A stretch of DNA of 64,000 nucleotides from Kutzneria sp036403095 (GTDB taxonomy: Bacteria; Actinomycetota; Actinomycetes; Mycobacteriales; Pseudonocardiaceae). The stretch covers positions 1 to 64,000 of the forward strand of contig DASWRQ010000251.1 in NCBI GenBank assembly GCA_036403095.1. Reading direction: 5' to 3'. How positions within the stretch are numbered: position 1 is the first letter of the stretch; each line of letters begins with the position of its first letter. The notes under the pieces were generated by a model. It did not search any database. It was not told the origin of the DNA and was given only the letters and a program-made list of their open reading frames with translations. Below are positions 15,174 through 24,669 of the stretch, in pieces. Both the position numbers and the translations under genes were made by a program.

Positions 15174-18050
15174 CTATTTCACGATGTTGATGGTGAAGGT
15201 GCTGGTCGTGTTCTTCACGTCCTGGTTGTTGTCGCGCAGCTTCAGGTCGTGGAACGTCACCGACCCCACCGCCGGGCCCTGGCCGGGCTCGGGAAGCTCA
15301 TTGGCCCACAAGCCGAAGCCGGACTTGGCGGAGAAGGCGTCGTTGGACGGGTGAGCTCCCGAGATGGAGATGTGGGAGAAAACGGTGTCGGTGACGGGAT
15401 AGGCGGGCTGCCCGCCGATGTAGTCGGTCTGGAACATGATGCCGCTGGAGGTGGGGTCGACGATGTCCACATCGGACACCCGGATGGCCCGGAAGACGTT
15501 CGTGGCGGAGAAGACCCAGATGGCGGGGAAGGTCTGACCGCCCCAGAAGTGGCCGCCGGAGCGGACGACGGAGAAGTTGGTCAGGGCCGTGGGGTCGGGC
15601 CCGAAGTCACGCATGGTGACGCCGAAGTTGAGGGAACTGATGGTGACGCCGGAGCCGGCCAGGGTGTCGGCGACGAGGACGTCACGGAAGGTGTCGGCCT
15701 GACCGCCGTAGACGGCGACACCGGCGGCCCGCCAAGGGGTGCGGGCGGTGAGGTGCTCGAACAGGTTGTCCCGCTGATCGCCGTCGTGCAGGTCGGTGGC
15801 GGCCCACAGGGCGAAGCTGTCGTCGCCGGTGGAACGAGCCTCGTTGTTGACGACATGGTTGCCGGTGCTGCCGTTGGTGAGGTTGATGCCGTCGGCCATC
15901 AGGTCACGGGCCCGGGAGTTGGACACGGTGAGGTTGTGCACGTTGGTGCCCCACACCATGACCACGCTGTGCTCGACCCAGACGTTGTCGATGGACAGGT
16001 CCGAGAGGTTGGCGAGGTCGAAGACGCGGCCCTGGCCGTCCAGCCGGGTGTCGTAGTCGCCGAAGAAGGCGAAGCCGGCGAACGAGGAACCGTTGGCGGA
16101 GGCGGAGATCCGGAAGCCGACGTCGACGTTGGCGCGGTCCTGCGGGGCGATGAAGCGGGTGAACCACGGTCCGGCGCCGACAACCTTGACGGCGGTGCCG
16201 GAGACGGTGAACTTGTCGGACGTCTGGTAGTCGCCGGCGGGCAGGTAGACGCCGGTGAAGGTGCCGGTGATGTCGGTGCGAACCTTGTCCAGCGCAGCCT
16301 GCACGTCCGACTGGGTGAAGCCGGCGGGAGTGACGAAGTGCGCGGGATCGGGGTTGGCGACCGGGGCGACCTGCTCCAGGCTGACGAAGTCGATGGCGAA
16401 GGCGCCGGTGTTGGCGGCGTCCTTCTGCAGCCGGATCTTGCTGCCGGCGGGCACGGTGGCGCCGAGCAGAAGGTTGGCCTCGTCGTAGATGTGCCGGGCG
16501 GGACCGGCGGCGGGGTCGTTGCTGGGCGACGCCTCGGGCCCGTAGAGCCAGGCGTACTTGGGGTTCAACGTGATCGGCTTGAGGAAGCGGCCGTTGACGT
16601 AGACGTCCAAAGTGGACGGAGCGCCGTCGGGCACGGAGAAGCGGGTGACCAGGGTGTTGGTCGGCTCCTTGGTGGTGAACTCGACCGAGGCGCCGGTCTG
16701 GTTCAGGGTGACGGCCTGACGGCCGGACGCCTCGCCGGCCAGGTCGCCGATAGTCCGATTAGGACCGACGACCGTCGCGCCACCGCGTAGCACTCCGGTC
16801 TCGGCTTCGTAGGTGTGATATGGCATCGCCGAGCCACGGCCGACGAAGAGGTCCTGAGTGGACACGTTGTTGGCCCGCTTGAGGGCGACCTCGTTGCCGT
16901 CAGGGGAAAGCTCGGTCTTCACGGTGTAGCGGCCGTCGACGCCGGCGCGCCACTGGCCGAGGCGCACGGTGGTCGAGGCGCCGGGGGCCAACACGCCGAC
17001 GTGCACGCCGATCAACACGGTCTGGAACCGGCCGGTGTAGGTGTCGGTGATGGTGGCCTTGAGGCTCTGGCCGGCCGACGAGGCTTTGGTGCCTTGATTC
17101 TTCAGCGTGGCCACGAAGTTCACGAGCTCGCCGGCCGACGGCGTGCCGGGCGTCGGGCTGACGGCAGCGACCAGGTCCGAGCTGGCGACGGGGGCGATGA
17201 CCAGCGGCGACGGGTCGACGAAGGCGTTGTTGGTCTCGTCCTTCTCGATGATCCGGTTGGCCTCGTCGACCTTCGCGGTCAGCTGGTACGAGCCGGCGTC
17301 GTGCCGACCGATCGGGGCCGAGACGGTGGCGGACGCGCCGATGGCCAGCGGCCCGACCTGGGTGGTGCCGACCTTGGTCGTGCCCAGGTAGAAGGAGACG
17401 TTGGTGGTCGCGCTGGTGGCGAGCAGCCCGACGTTCTGGATGGTCGCGGCGGCGGTGAGGTTGTCGGCCTCGGAAGGAGTGCCGGGCGTCCATGCGGCTC
17501 CGGTGACGGTCAGGTCGGGGTTGGGCGACGCGGTGCCGAACACGCCGAACTCGGAGATCTGGCCGCCGCCGGAGCCGGTGTTGGAGGTGATCTTCAGCTG
17601 CACGTCGGCCACGCGGGCGGTCACCGGGATGGTCACGGTGTTGCCGGTGGCCGGGTCGAAGACGTACGGCGTGGCGGCCACGAGGCTGGTGAAGCCGGTG
17701 GCGTCCTGGTCGCGGCCGAGGACCTGGATGGTCTGGGTGCGGGCGCCCCAGTCAGTGGAGGGGTTGAGGCGCAACACGATCGACGTGACGTCGGCGTTGG
17801 AGCCGAGCGATACGGCGAGCGTGTTGGGCCAGCTCGCGCCGGCGGCTTCCCAGTAGGTGGTGGGATCGCCGTCGTCGGCGTTGCTGGCGGCGAAGTTGCC
17901 GATCACCGAGGACGCGGTGATCGGCTTGCCGAGGGCCAGGTTGGTGGTGTCCGCCGCGGCGGCGCTGCTGATGGCTGGGACCACGGCCGGACCGCTCGCG
18001 AGGAGCAGTCCGGCCGCGGTCAGCGCGGGCAGTACTCGTCTGAGGAGCAT
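15174..18050 (-). CDS. Secreted multidomain beta-helix glycoside hydrolase, possibly GH87 (alpha-1,3-glucanase/mycodextranase)
   Basis: About 958 residues, exported. A signal peptide (about 1-32) is followed by a discoidin-like F5/8C domain (35-175; NLALGKPITASS), two CARDB-like beta domains (180-410; LTVTGAAWTPGTPSEADN), a CBM35-like domain (about 415-560; YEAETGVLRGGATVV) and a C-terminal parallel beta helix (580-958). The helix carries STGDDSFALW with paired aspartates near 742-743, which fits the adjacent catalytic Asp residues of GH87 enzymes. The substrate is inferred to be an alpha-glucan or similar polysaccharide. ATG 18050 is preferred to 18104 because the signal peptide starts there. 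It lies 107 bp downstream of the GH95-like gene, probably in one operon. Confidence 0.8.
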   Translation of the reverse strand: MLLRRVLPALTAAGLLLASGPAVVPAISSAAAADTTNLALGKPITASSVIGNFAASNADDGDPTTYWEAAGASWPNTLAVSLGSNADVTSIVLRLNPSTDWGARTQTIQVLGRDQDATGFTSLVAATPYVFDPATGNTVTIPVTARVADVQLKITSNTGSGGGQISEFGVFGTASPNPDLTVTGAAWTPGTPSEADNLTAAATIQNVGLLATSATTNVSFYLGTTKVGTTQVGPLAIGASATVSAPIGRHDAGSYQLTAKVDEANRIIEKDETNNAFVDPSPLVIAPVASSDLVAAVSPTPGTPSAGELVNFVATLKNQGTKASSAGQSLKATITDTYTGRFQTVLIGVHVGVLAPGASTTVRLGQWRAGVDGRYTVKTELSPDGNEVALKRANNVSTQDLFVGRGSAMPYHTYEAETGVLRGGATVVGPNRTIGDLAGEASGRQAVTLNQTGASVEFTTKEPTNTLVTRFSVPDGAPSTLDVYVNGRFLKPITLNPKYAWLYGPEASPSNDPAAGPARHIYDEANLLLGATVPAGSKIRLQKDAANTGAFAIDFVSLEQVAPVANPDPAHFVTPAGFTQSDVQAALDKVRTDITGTFTGVYLPAGDYQTSDKFTVSGTAVKVVGAGPWFTRFIAPQDRANVDVGFRISASANGSSFAGFAFFGDYDTRLDGQGRVFDLANLSDLSIDNVWVEHSVVMVWGTNVHNLTVSNSRARDLMADGINLTNGSTGNHVVNNEARSTGDDSFALWAATDLHDGDQRDNLFEHLTARTPWRAAGVAVYGGQADTFRDVLVADTLAGSGVTISSLNFGVTMRDFGPDPTALTNFSVVRSGGHFWGGQTFPAIWVFSATNVFRAIRVSDVDIVDPTSSGIMFQTDYIGGQPAYPVTDTVFSHISISGAHPSNDAFSAKSGFGLWANELPEPGQGPAVGSVTFHDLKLRDNNQDVKNTTSTFTINIVK

Positions 18051-18157
18051 CAGGGGCTGCCAATCTGCCGAATTTGCGGCTCGTTGGCGGCAATTCTGCG
18101 TCATCGTGTCAAGAAGTTGCAGCCCCGTGGCACCGATTGCCGGCAGGGTATGCCCGT

Positions 18158-21121
18158 TCAGCCCCGCGACATGGCGAAGACGTGCAGGGATGGTGTGCCC
18201 GCGGTAGCGGAGCCGCTCACCGCCGGTAGCCGGACCGTGGCTGTGGTCTTGCCGGCCTGCAACGGCACGCCGACGTAGTAGACATCGGACGTGTGCTGGT
18301 AGGTCGTGTTGCCCGGCCGGTTCTGGTACGCGCCGGCGATCGCCACGTCACCGGCGCCGCCCCACCAGTCGGAGCTGGACAGGGTGAAGTCCTGGGTGCT
18401 GCCGTCGGTGTACGTGATGGTGCCGACGCCGCTGACCGGACCGTAGGTCGCGGTCACCAGGAAGCCCAGGGTGTTGCCGGATCCGGACAAGGCAATCGTC
18501 TGTCCATTGGAGACGGTGTTGTCGGCCGAGCCGGTGCCGGCCTGCGACGGCCACGTGAAGGTCAAGCCGTGGCTCACGGTCCCGCCGGCCCGCGCGCCGG
18601 CGTTGGCCAACGCCGTGGCGGACATGCTGGCCCCGCCGCCGTCGATGTTGCCGGGGTTGGTGTTGTTGTCGGCGGTGACGCCGATGTTGTTGTAGGTGGC
18701 GGAAAGCGAGCCGACGACGACGGCCTTGTCCAGGCCGGTCTGCACCGGCCCGAAGTGCCGGGCCGAGTTGGCCGCCGTGCCGGTCACCGGCGCGAACGGC
18801 AGCTTGGTGAACGGATCGGCGGACTTCTCGATCAGGTAGTTGTGGCCCGTGACCGTGTTGATCGTGAACTGGCCGGCAGTAGTCGTGACCACGGCTGACC
18901 CGGTGTTGGCGTCGACAACCTGCACCGACTGCCCCGGCCACGGGCTGCGGACGGCCATCGCGGCGTTGTCGCCGGCCTCCAGCACCACTGTCACCGGCAC
19001 GCCGCCGCGCACCTGCACATCGACCTTGCTGTTGTGCTGCACGGAAACCGTGCCATCACCGTCCCAGTCGGACGGCCAGGCCGGGGCGATCCGCAGCAGG
19101 CCGTCGTAGTCCTGGGTCAGCGCCTCGTTCATGCTGGCCGCGACGATGCCGGTCTCCTCGTTGTACGGCTCGTCGCCGACCGTGCCGAACAGCGCGGCCA
19201 TGCCGGACACGTAGAGCTGGTACTTCTTGACGTTGTTGACCAGGTTGGACTTGACCTCGCCGGCCAGGCCGAGCCGGGCCGCGTACAGGGCGTCGTAGTC
19301 CCAGTCGGCGTTGTTCTGGAACAGCCGGGCGTTGTACGAGCGCTTGGCCAGCGCGGTCAGCGGGCTGTTGTCGCCGATCAGGCCGTACGAGAAGGTCGAC
19401 TCCAGGTCGAGGTTCTCCCCGTTGTGCAACTCGGCCGCGGGCTGCGTGGAGAAGGCGATCACGTCCTGGCCGCCGGCGTCGTCGGCCGCGGTCAGCACCT
19501 GCTTGTGCGTGGCGGCGTCGGTGCGCGGCAGCGGCGGGATCTCCTGCTGCGCCGCCTGAAGCTGCGTCACGAGGGCCTGGTCGGTGTTCAGGGTCTGCGC
19601 CGCCGAGATCACCACCGGGAACAATGCCTGCATGGCAAGGATGTCCGTCACCGGGTCGGTCACGTTCCACTGCGTCTCGTGGGCGTTCGCGGTGGTGTGC
19701 AGCAGGCCGTCGGACCCGGTCTTTGCGTACGACAGCAGGAACTGCGCGGCCGCCTTCATCAGCGGATAGCCGCTCTGCAGGAAGGACTGGCTGCGGTTCT
19801 GCTGGTAGGTCTGCCAGATCCACAGGCTCACCTCGGCGCCGGTGGACAGGTTCAGCGAGTTGTACGACGGCGCGATGGTCGAGTCACAGGAGGCGTTGCT
19901 GGCCGCACTGCCGCCGCCGTAGTAGCCGTTTCCGTTGAACCGCATGGTTTCCGGCACGCAGGCGCCGGTGGTGCCCGGCACGTGGGCTTTCGTCCACGCC
20001 TGGATGTTGGCCAGATTGGCCGTGTAGAGGTTGAAGAAGCCGGTGTTCAGCGCCGGCACGCCCGAGCTGAGATTGGCCGCGAGTTGCATGCGCAGGTTCC
20101 AGAACCAGTAGTCGGCCGGCACCCAGTCCTGCGTGTCCTGGGAGAACGCGAACAGGTCGGCCACGCCGGCCTGCGTGCCCGGGTACTGGCCACGGTTGAG
20201 GCTGGCCTCCTGGTACAGGTAGATCGTCCGCAGGCTCTCCAGGTACTGCCCGGACCCGTCGGCCGAGTTGACCTCCATCAGGTTGGCGCCGCCCCAGAAG
20301 CCGTGCCACCAGGCCAGGTGCTGCGCGTCCACTGTGGACGCCACCGCATCGTTGCCGAGCAGCTGCGTGGCAGTGCCCACCGCGTCGCCGCCAGTCCAGT
20401 GCGGGGCCCCGACAACCACCCGGAACGAGCCGTCCGCGTTGGGGTTGAAGGAAGTTCGCACGGTCTGGCCGTTCACCACGGTGGCACCGACGTTGCGGCC
20501 GCCGGCCGTGACGGCGAGCAGGCTGCCGAAGGTCTGGCCGGTGCCGCCGGTGGGGTTGTCCACCCACGTCTCGGCCAGCGTGCCGACCGCGCCCGAAGCC
20601 TGGGCCTGCGGCGACCGACCCGACCACAGGTTTGCCTGCGCGGTCTGGGCGCTGTTGGGATCCGCGCCCTTGACGTCGATCACCAGCTCGTCCTTGTCGG
20701 CTCGCACGAAGACGCGCGCGGTCAGCCCGCCGCCGGTCTCGGTGAGCACGCCGTCGTAGAGGTCGAGGTGGGCGGCGAAGTCGGCCGCCGAGGTCAGCTT
20801 GGCCAGGCCCGGGATCGTGACCTGGCCCGGCGATTTGCGGTCCGGGAACGTGTCGTCCCGGTTGAGCTGGGCGGTGAACCCGCCGGCCGCCCACACCGCC
20901 GCGCCGAGCGTGCCGTTGCCCAGGGGCAGGGACTGGGTCGCGGCGCTGTTCGGCGCGCCGAGCACGATGTTCGAGCGGCTGACGACGGCGTGCCGGTCGA
21001 CCTGGAAGGTCCCGTTCTGCCAGGCCGTGGTCAGAGTTGCGGCGGATGCCGGGGTTGCCAGGCCCGCTACGGTCAGGGTGGTCGCCACAAGGACGACTCG
21101 TAAGCGGCTGCTGGTGGACAC
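18158..21121 (-). CDS. Secreted GH95-like glycoside hydrolase
   Basis: About 987 residues with a signal peptide ending near ATPASA (residue 27). The N-terminal beta domain holds LPLGNGTLGAAVW (65-77) and LNRDDTF (86-92), as in GH95-type alpha-L-fucosidases/galactosidases. An (alpha/alpha)6-like core follows (EVSLWIWQTYQQN, YPLMKAAAQFLLSY), then the closing domain (IAPAWPSDWDGDGTVSV) and an extra C-terminal beta-sandwich of about 200 residues. The GTG at 21121 is chosen because AAAGGAGA (21126-21133) lies just upstream. Sugar specificity is not certain. It is upstream of, and probably cotranscribed with, the beta-helix hydrolase. Confidence 0.8.
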   Translation of the reverse strand: MSTSSRLRVVLVATTLTVAGLATPASAATLTTAWQNGTFQVDRHAVVSRSNIVLGAPNSAATQSLPLGNGTLGAAVWAAGGFTAQLNRDDTFPDRKSPGQVTIPGLAKLTSAADFAAHLDLYDGVLTETGGGLTARVFVRADKDELVIDVKGADPNSAQTAQANLWSGRSPQAQASGAVGTLAETWVDNPTGGTGQTFGSLLAVTAGGRNVGATVVNGQTVRTSFNPNADGSFRVVVGAPHWTGGDAVGTATQLLGNDAVASTVDAQHLAWWHGFWGGANLMEVNSADGSGQYLESLRTIYLYQEASLNRGQYPGTQAGVADLFAFSQDTQDWVPADYWFWNLRMQLAANLSSGVPALNTGFFNLYTANLANIQAWTKAHVPGTTGACVPETMRFNGNGYYGGGSAASNASCDSTIAPSYNSLNLSTGAEVSLWIWQTYQQNRSQSFLQSGYPLMKAAAQFLLSYAKTGSDGLLHTTANAHETQWNVTDPVTDILAMQALFPVVISAAQTLNTDQALVTQLQAAQQEIPPLPRTDAATHKQVLTAADDAGGQDVIAFSTQPAAELHNGENLDLESTFSYGLIGDNSPLTALAKRSYNARLFQNNADWDYDALYAARLGLAGEVKSNLVNNVKKYQLYVSGMAALFGTVGDEPYNEETGIVAASMNEALTQDYDGLLRIAPAWPSDWDGDGTVSVQHNSKVDVQVRGGVPVTVVLEAGDNAAMAVRSPWPGQSVQVVDANTGSAVVTTTAGQFTINTVTGHNYLIEKSADPFTKLPFAPVTGTAANSARHFGPVQTGLDKAVVVGSLSATYNNIGVTADNNTNPGNIDGGGASMSATALANAGARAGGTVSHGLTFTWPSQAGTGSADNTVSNGQTIALSGSGNTLGFLVTATYGPVSGVGTITYTDGSTQDFTLSSSDWWGGAGDVAIAGAYQNRPGNTTYQHTSDVYYVGVPLQAGKTTATVRLPAVSGSATAGTPSLHVFAMSRG

Positions 21122-21150
21122 CGTGTCTCCTTTGACAGGTGGAGGCAGCA

Positions 21151-21167
21151 ATCATCGGACGTATGAT
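21151..21167. promoter_or_regulatory. Imperfect palindrome upstream of the GH95-like gene
   Basis: ATCATCGGACGTATGAT is an imperfect palindrome lying 30 bp upstream of the GTG. It does not match the FadR-type operator at 22502. It may be the operator of the hydrolase operon; the evidence is symmetry and position only. Confidence 0.3.
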
Positions 21168-21256
21168 GTAAGCCGCAAATAGTGGACAACACCCGCAAGC
21201 ACCTGTCAACGCCCTCTCCCACCGGAACTCCCGCTCCGCTTTAGGTTGGGAAGGGA

Positions 21257-21285
21257 CCATTCCTCTACTCGGAGTGGAGGAATGG
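21257..21285. repeat. Hairpin related to the one after pyrD
   Basis: CCATTCCTC (21257-21265) pairs with GAGGAATGG (21277-21285), extended inward by four more pairs (one G-T wobble). The flanking sequence GGGACCATTCCTC closely matches the arm of the hairpin at 45982-46022 (GAGGAATGGTCC on the other strand). This suggests a dispersed hairpin family that may work as a terminator. Confidence 0.6.
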
Positions 21286-21289
21286 CGCT

Positions 21290-21720
21290 TTCACTTCATC
21301 GGCGGGAGCCGAGCAGCGGGAGCCGGGCGGCGTGGCCGAGCGGCGCGGCCGGGCGGCCGGGCGGCGAGGGTCGAGCGGCTGGACCGGGCGGCGTGGCTGG
21401 GCGGCGTGGCTGGGCGGCGGGACCGAGCAGCGGGAGCCGGGCGGCAGGGCCGAGCGGCGCGGCACGGCTGGGAGGCGGGGCGGCGCGGTGTGGCCGGGCG
21501 GCGAGGGGTCAGGGCCGGCGGGCTGAGCGGCCGGGGGCTGGGCGGTGGGGCCGAGCGGGCGGGGGCCAAGCGGGGGGGCCGGGCGGCCAGGGCCTAGCGA
21601 GGGCCGGGCGGCCGGGGGCTGGGCGGTGGGGTCGAACGGGCGGGGGCCAAGCGAGGGCCGAGCGGCGAGGGTCGAGCGGCGAGGGTCGAGCGGGGCCCGG
21701 CGGCGAGGGTCAGGGCCGGC
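21290..21720. repeat. Low-complexity G-rich region of degenerate CGGGCGGC/CCGAGCGGC units
   Basis: The interval between the GH95-like gene and the FadR-type gene is over 550 bp with no credible gene. It is dominated by short degenerate units such as GCCGGGCGGC and CCGAGCGGCG repeated dozens of times. Open frames here have a repetitive Gly/Arg/Ala composition in every frame and are not coding. It may affect transcript ends or simply be expanded repeat. Confidence 0.75.
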
Positions 21721-22489
21721 GGGGGCGGCGCTTCTGCCAGCTCTGGCCGATGTGGTCGTCCATGGCGGCGGCCGCGCCCTCGGCGTCCTTGGCTATCAGG
21801 CGTTCGTAGATGGCGCGGTGCTCGCGGTTGGACTGCTCCAGGTCGGCCAGCGTGGGGTCGCCGATGTAGCGCAGACTGCGGAACGCCTCGGCGTTGACGG
21901 TCCGGATCACCGCGCGGGCCAAGCGGTTGCCGGACGCGGCCATGATCTCGTCATGGAACTCGAGGTCGGCCCGGTAGAACCGGGAGGCGTCGGCCACTTC
22001 GTCGGTGACGTGCCGCAACGCGGTGCCGATGCGGCGCAGGTGCTCGGCGCCGGCACGCTCGGCGGCCTGGGCGGCCATCTGTGACTCCAGGGCGCGGCGG
22101 ACGTCGACCAGGTCCTCCAGGATCGACAGCTCGGCGTCGTGCCGGATGCTGGCGGCCAGCACAACGGGGTCGAGCAGGTCCCAGTCCTCGGTTTCGCGCA
22201 CGGTGGTGCCCTGACCCTGCTGCACCTTGACCAGCCGCATGGCCTCCAGGGACTTCACGGCCTCACGGATCACGGTGCGACTGACCGAGAACATCTCGCA
22301 CAGCACGGGCTCGATCGGCAGCGCACTGCCGGGCGAGATCTCACCGCCGACGATCCGGTCGACCAGGTCCTCGACCACCGCGGTGGCCAGTCGGCGCGGG
22401 CGGCGCGGCCAGCCCGGCAGCGCCTGGGCGGTCTGCTCGTCGAGGCTCACGGTTGTCCGTTTCGTCGCCGGTGCTGGTCCCGGGATCAT
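21710..22489 (-). CDS. FadR/GntR-family transcriptional regulator
   Basis: About 259 residues. The N-terminal winged helix (about 35-100) contains LVDRIVGGEISPGSALPIEP, FSVSRTVIREAVKSLE and GQGTTV, the GntR hallmark. The C-terminal all-helical FCD domain has the metal-binding pattern D(x)3H near EFHDEIMAASGN, which puts it in the FadR subfamily. Effectors of such proteins are usually sugar acids or organic acids. ATG 22489 is taken as the start; GTG 22450 is possible. The gene is divergent from the enolase-superfamily operon, and a perfect FadR-type operator (22502-22516) lies between them. It probably represses that operon and itself until the substrate is present. Confidence 0.92.
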   Translation of the reverse strand: MIPGPAPATKRTTVSLDEQTAQALPGWPRRPRRLATAVVEDLVDRIVGGEISPGSALPIEPVLCEMFSVSRTVIREAVKSLEAMRLVKVQQGQGTTVRETEDWDLLDPVVLAASIRHDAELSILEDLVDVRRALESQMAAQAAERAGAEHLRRIGTALRHVTDEVADASRFYRADLEFHDEIMAASGNRLARAVIRTVNAEAFRSLRYIGDPTLADLEQSNREHRAIYERLIAKDAEGAAAAMDDHIGQSWQKRRPRRP

Positions 22490-22493
22490 ACCC

Positions 22494-22529
22494 TTGACGG
22501 CATTCGTATTACGAATTATGTTGCCGCCG
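22494..22529 (+). promoter_or_regulatory. Catabolic operon promoter with FadR operator in the spacer
   Basis: The -35 TTGACG (22494-22499) and -10 TATGTT (22517-22522) are separated by exactly 17 bp. The spacer is filled by the perfect 7-1-7 palindrome ATTCGTATTACGAAT (22502-22516), which contains TCGTATTACGA and fits the FadR-subfamily consensus TNGTNNNACNA at every fixed base. The expected transcription start is the GTG start codon at 22529, so the mRNA is probably leaderless. A bound regulator would exclude RNA polymerase. Confidence 0.8.
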
Positions 22530-23632
22530 TGCGCATCACCGACGTGGCCACGTTCCGCATCCCGCTCCCCGGCGCCAAGCCCGCCTTCGTCTGGCGGCGC
22601 GGCCTGCTGGGATCGAGCCCGGACGGCGAGGCGGCGGTGCTGCGCATCGGCACCGACGAGGGCGTCTCCGGCGTCGCCATCGCGACCCGTCCGGGGCTGG
22701 CGGCCGCGGTGCCCGACGCCGTCGACCGAGTGCTGCGCGACGCCCTGACCGGCCAGGATCCGCGGCAACGCGAGTTTCTGTGGCACCGGATGTGGGAGCT
22801 GGACCGCACCGAGGAGTTTCCGCTGCCGCTGCTCGGCCTGGTCGACATCGCGCTGTGGGACCTGGCCGGGCGACTCACCGGGCAGCCGGTGTGGCAGGTG
22901 CTCGGCGGTTTCCGGACCAAGATCCCCGCGTACGCCTCGACCGTCACGTTCCGAGACGTCGACGAGTACCTGGACGTCGCCACACAGTGCCTTGAGCTGG
23001 GCTATCAGGCGATCAAGCTGCACGCGTGGGGCGACGCCCGGGCCGACGCCGACCTCGGGCACAAGCTGCGCGCGCACGTCGGCGACGGCGTGCCGCTGAT
23101 GTACGACGGCTCGGCCGGCTTCGATCTGCCGGACGCGATCTACCTGGGGCAGGCCCTGCACGATGCCGGTTTCCTCTGGTACGAGGAGCCGATGCGCGAG
23201 TTCAACGTGGCCGCGTACGGGCAGCTGGCCCGCGCGGTGCGGATTCCCTTGCTGGTGGCGGAAACCTCGGACGGCGCGCACATGAACACCGCCGACTTCA
23301 TCGCCGCCGGCGCCGCCACCTTCGGCGTGCGGGCCAGCGCGACCATGCGGGCCGGCATCTCCGGCGCCATGCGGACCGCGCACCTGGCCGACTCCTACCG
23401 GCTGCGGGCCGAGGTGCTGGGCGACGAGATCCCGAGCCGGCACCTGGCCATGGCCATCTCCAACACCACCTACTACGAGTCGCTGGTCACCGCGAACCCG
23501 GTGCGCCCCAAGGCAGAGATCGACGCCGAGGGCTTCGTGCACGCCCCGGCCGGCCCGGGCATCGCACTGCCGGCCGGCCTGAACTACCCGGCCGAGCTGG
23601 AACCGTACGTCGAGGTGCTTACAGAGAGGTAA
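22529..23632 (+). CDS. Enolase-superfamily enzyme (mandelate racemase/muconate lactonizing type; sugar-acid dehydratase candidate)
   Basis: A 367-residue enolase-superfamily protein: an N-terminal capping domain and a C-terminal beta-barrel. Candidate metal ligands are Asp in LMYDGSAGF, Glu in WYEEPMREFN and Glu in LLVAETSDGAHM. The general base region is AIKLHAWGD (KxH type). These enzymes abstract the alpha proton of carboxylates, often dehydrating or epimerising aldonates. The exact substrate cannot be assigned. GTG 22529 has no ribosome site but coincides with the predicted transcription start. It is followed after five bases by the binding protein of a sugar ABC importer and lies opposite a FadR-type regulator, so it probably processes the imported compound. 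Confidence 0.88.
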   Translation: MRITDVATFRIPLPGAKPAFVWRRGLLGSSPDGEAAVLRIGTDEGVSGVAIATRPGLAAAVPDAVDRVLRDALTGQDPRQREFLWHRMWELDRTEEFPLPLLGLVDIALWDLAGRLTGQPVWQVLGGFRTKIPAYASTVTFRDVDEYLDVATQCLELGYQAIKLHAWGDARADADLGHKLRAHVGDGVPLMYDGSAGFDLPDAIYLGQALHDAGFLWYEEPMREFNVAAYGQLARAVRIPLLVAETSDGAHMNTADFIAAGAATFGVRASATMRAGISGAMRTAHLADSYRLRAEVLGDEIPSRHLAMAISNTTYYESLVTANPVRPKAEIDAEGFVHAPAGPGIALPAGLNYPAELEPYVEVLTER

Positions 23633-23637
23633 GACCT

Positions 23638-24669
23638 ATGCGCACCATACCTCTTACCGTCGCGGTACTGGCCATCGCGCTGAGCGTGGTCGGTTGCAGC
23701 CGCAACGCCGTCCACAGCGACCAGTCGGCGCTCGCGCCCGGGCAGGTCAAGGTCGCGCTGGTGCCGGGCGGCCCGCACCCGTACTTCCAGCCGTGGAAGG
23801 ACGCCCTGCAACAGGCCAAGGCCGACTTCAAGCTGGGCGACGTCACGTTCAACGAGACCTCGGCATGGAACCAGACCACCCAGAACTCGGTGCTGAAGTC
23901 GTTGGCTGCACAGGGTTTCAATGCCTTCGGCGTGTTCGGGGTGTCCCCGGACACGATCAACTCGACCTTCGGCGACTTGAAGAAGCAGGGCTTCCACCTG
24001 GCGTCGCTGGGATCGTGTCCCGCCGGTGACACCGACAACGCGGACTTCTGCCTGGCCACGGATGTGCAGCAGGCGGCGTACAAGGCGGCCAGGTCGGCGA
24101 TCGAGGCGATGGGCGGGTCCGGGAACCTGGTGCACCTGACCGGGAACAAGACGGACTCCAACACCACTCGCCGGATCCAGGGCGTGCAGCAGGCGATCGA
24201 CGAGACCGGCGGCAAGGTCACGTTGATCCAGACCGTCACCGACATCGACACCGATCTGCAGACCGCGCAGAAGGCGGTGGCCGACCTGATCGCCGCGAAG
24301 GGCGCGCAGATCAACGGGATCGTCACCACCGCGTACAACCCGGCGGTGGCATCGGCGGCCGCGGTGAAGGCGGCCGGGCTGCCGGTGAAGGTGGTGGCCA
24401 TCGACGACGACCCGACCATTCTCGGCGACATCAAGGACGGCTCGGTCACCGCATCGGTGGTGCAGAATCCGGTCGGCCAGGCCTACATCGGCTCGTACGC
24501 ACTGTCCAAACTGGCCGGTGGCTGCACCATGAAGACCGCCGGCCAGGTGGTCGACTCCGGCTCGTTCGTGGTCACCAAGGACAACGTGGCCACCTACGAC
24601 ACGCAGCGCCAGCAGCAGACCGTCCAGCTGCGCAAGGACTTCGACGACAAGTACCTGACCTGCTCATGA
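23638..24669 (+). CDS. Sugar-type ABC transporter substrate-binding lipoprotein
   Basis: A 343-residue periplasmic-binding-protein-like lipoprotein of the ribose/rhamnose type (type 1 fold). The lipobox SVVGC places the lipidated Cys at residue 20. The mature part begins with a linker and the strand VKVALVPGGPHPYFQPW, typical of the family. It has an even beta-alpha pattern to the end (IDDDPTILGDIKDGSVTASV). A GAGAGG ribosome site lies before the ATG. It is the second gene of the FadR-controlled operon, and its stop overlaps the first permease gene by four bases. Confidence 0.92.
   Translation: MRTIPLTVAVLAIALSVVGCSRNAVHSDQSALAPGQVKVALVPGGPHPYFQPWKDALQQAKADFKLGDVTFNETSAWNQTTQNSVLKSLAAQGFNAFGVFGVSPDTINSTFGDLKKQGFHLASLGSCPAGDTDNADFCLATDVQQAAYKAARSAIEAMGGSGNLVHLTGNKTDSNTTRRIQGVQQAIDETGGKVTLIQTVTDIDTDLQTAQKAVADLIAAKGAQINGIVTTAYNPAVASAAAVKAAGLPVKVVAIDDDPTILGDIKDGSVTASVVQNPVGQAYIGSYALSKLAGGCTMKTAGQVVDSGSFVVTKDNVATYDTQRQQQTVQLRKDFDDKYLTCS

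Noticed and set aside
19034..21103. 689-residue plus-strand frame opposite the GH95-like gene
   Set aside because: Antisense shadow of a strongly supported secreted hydrolase.
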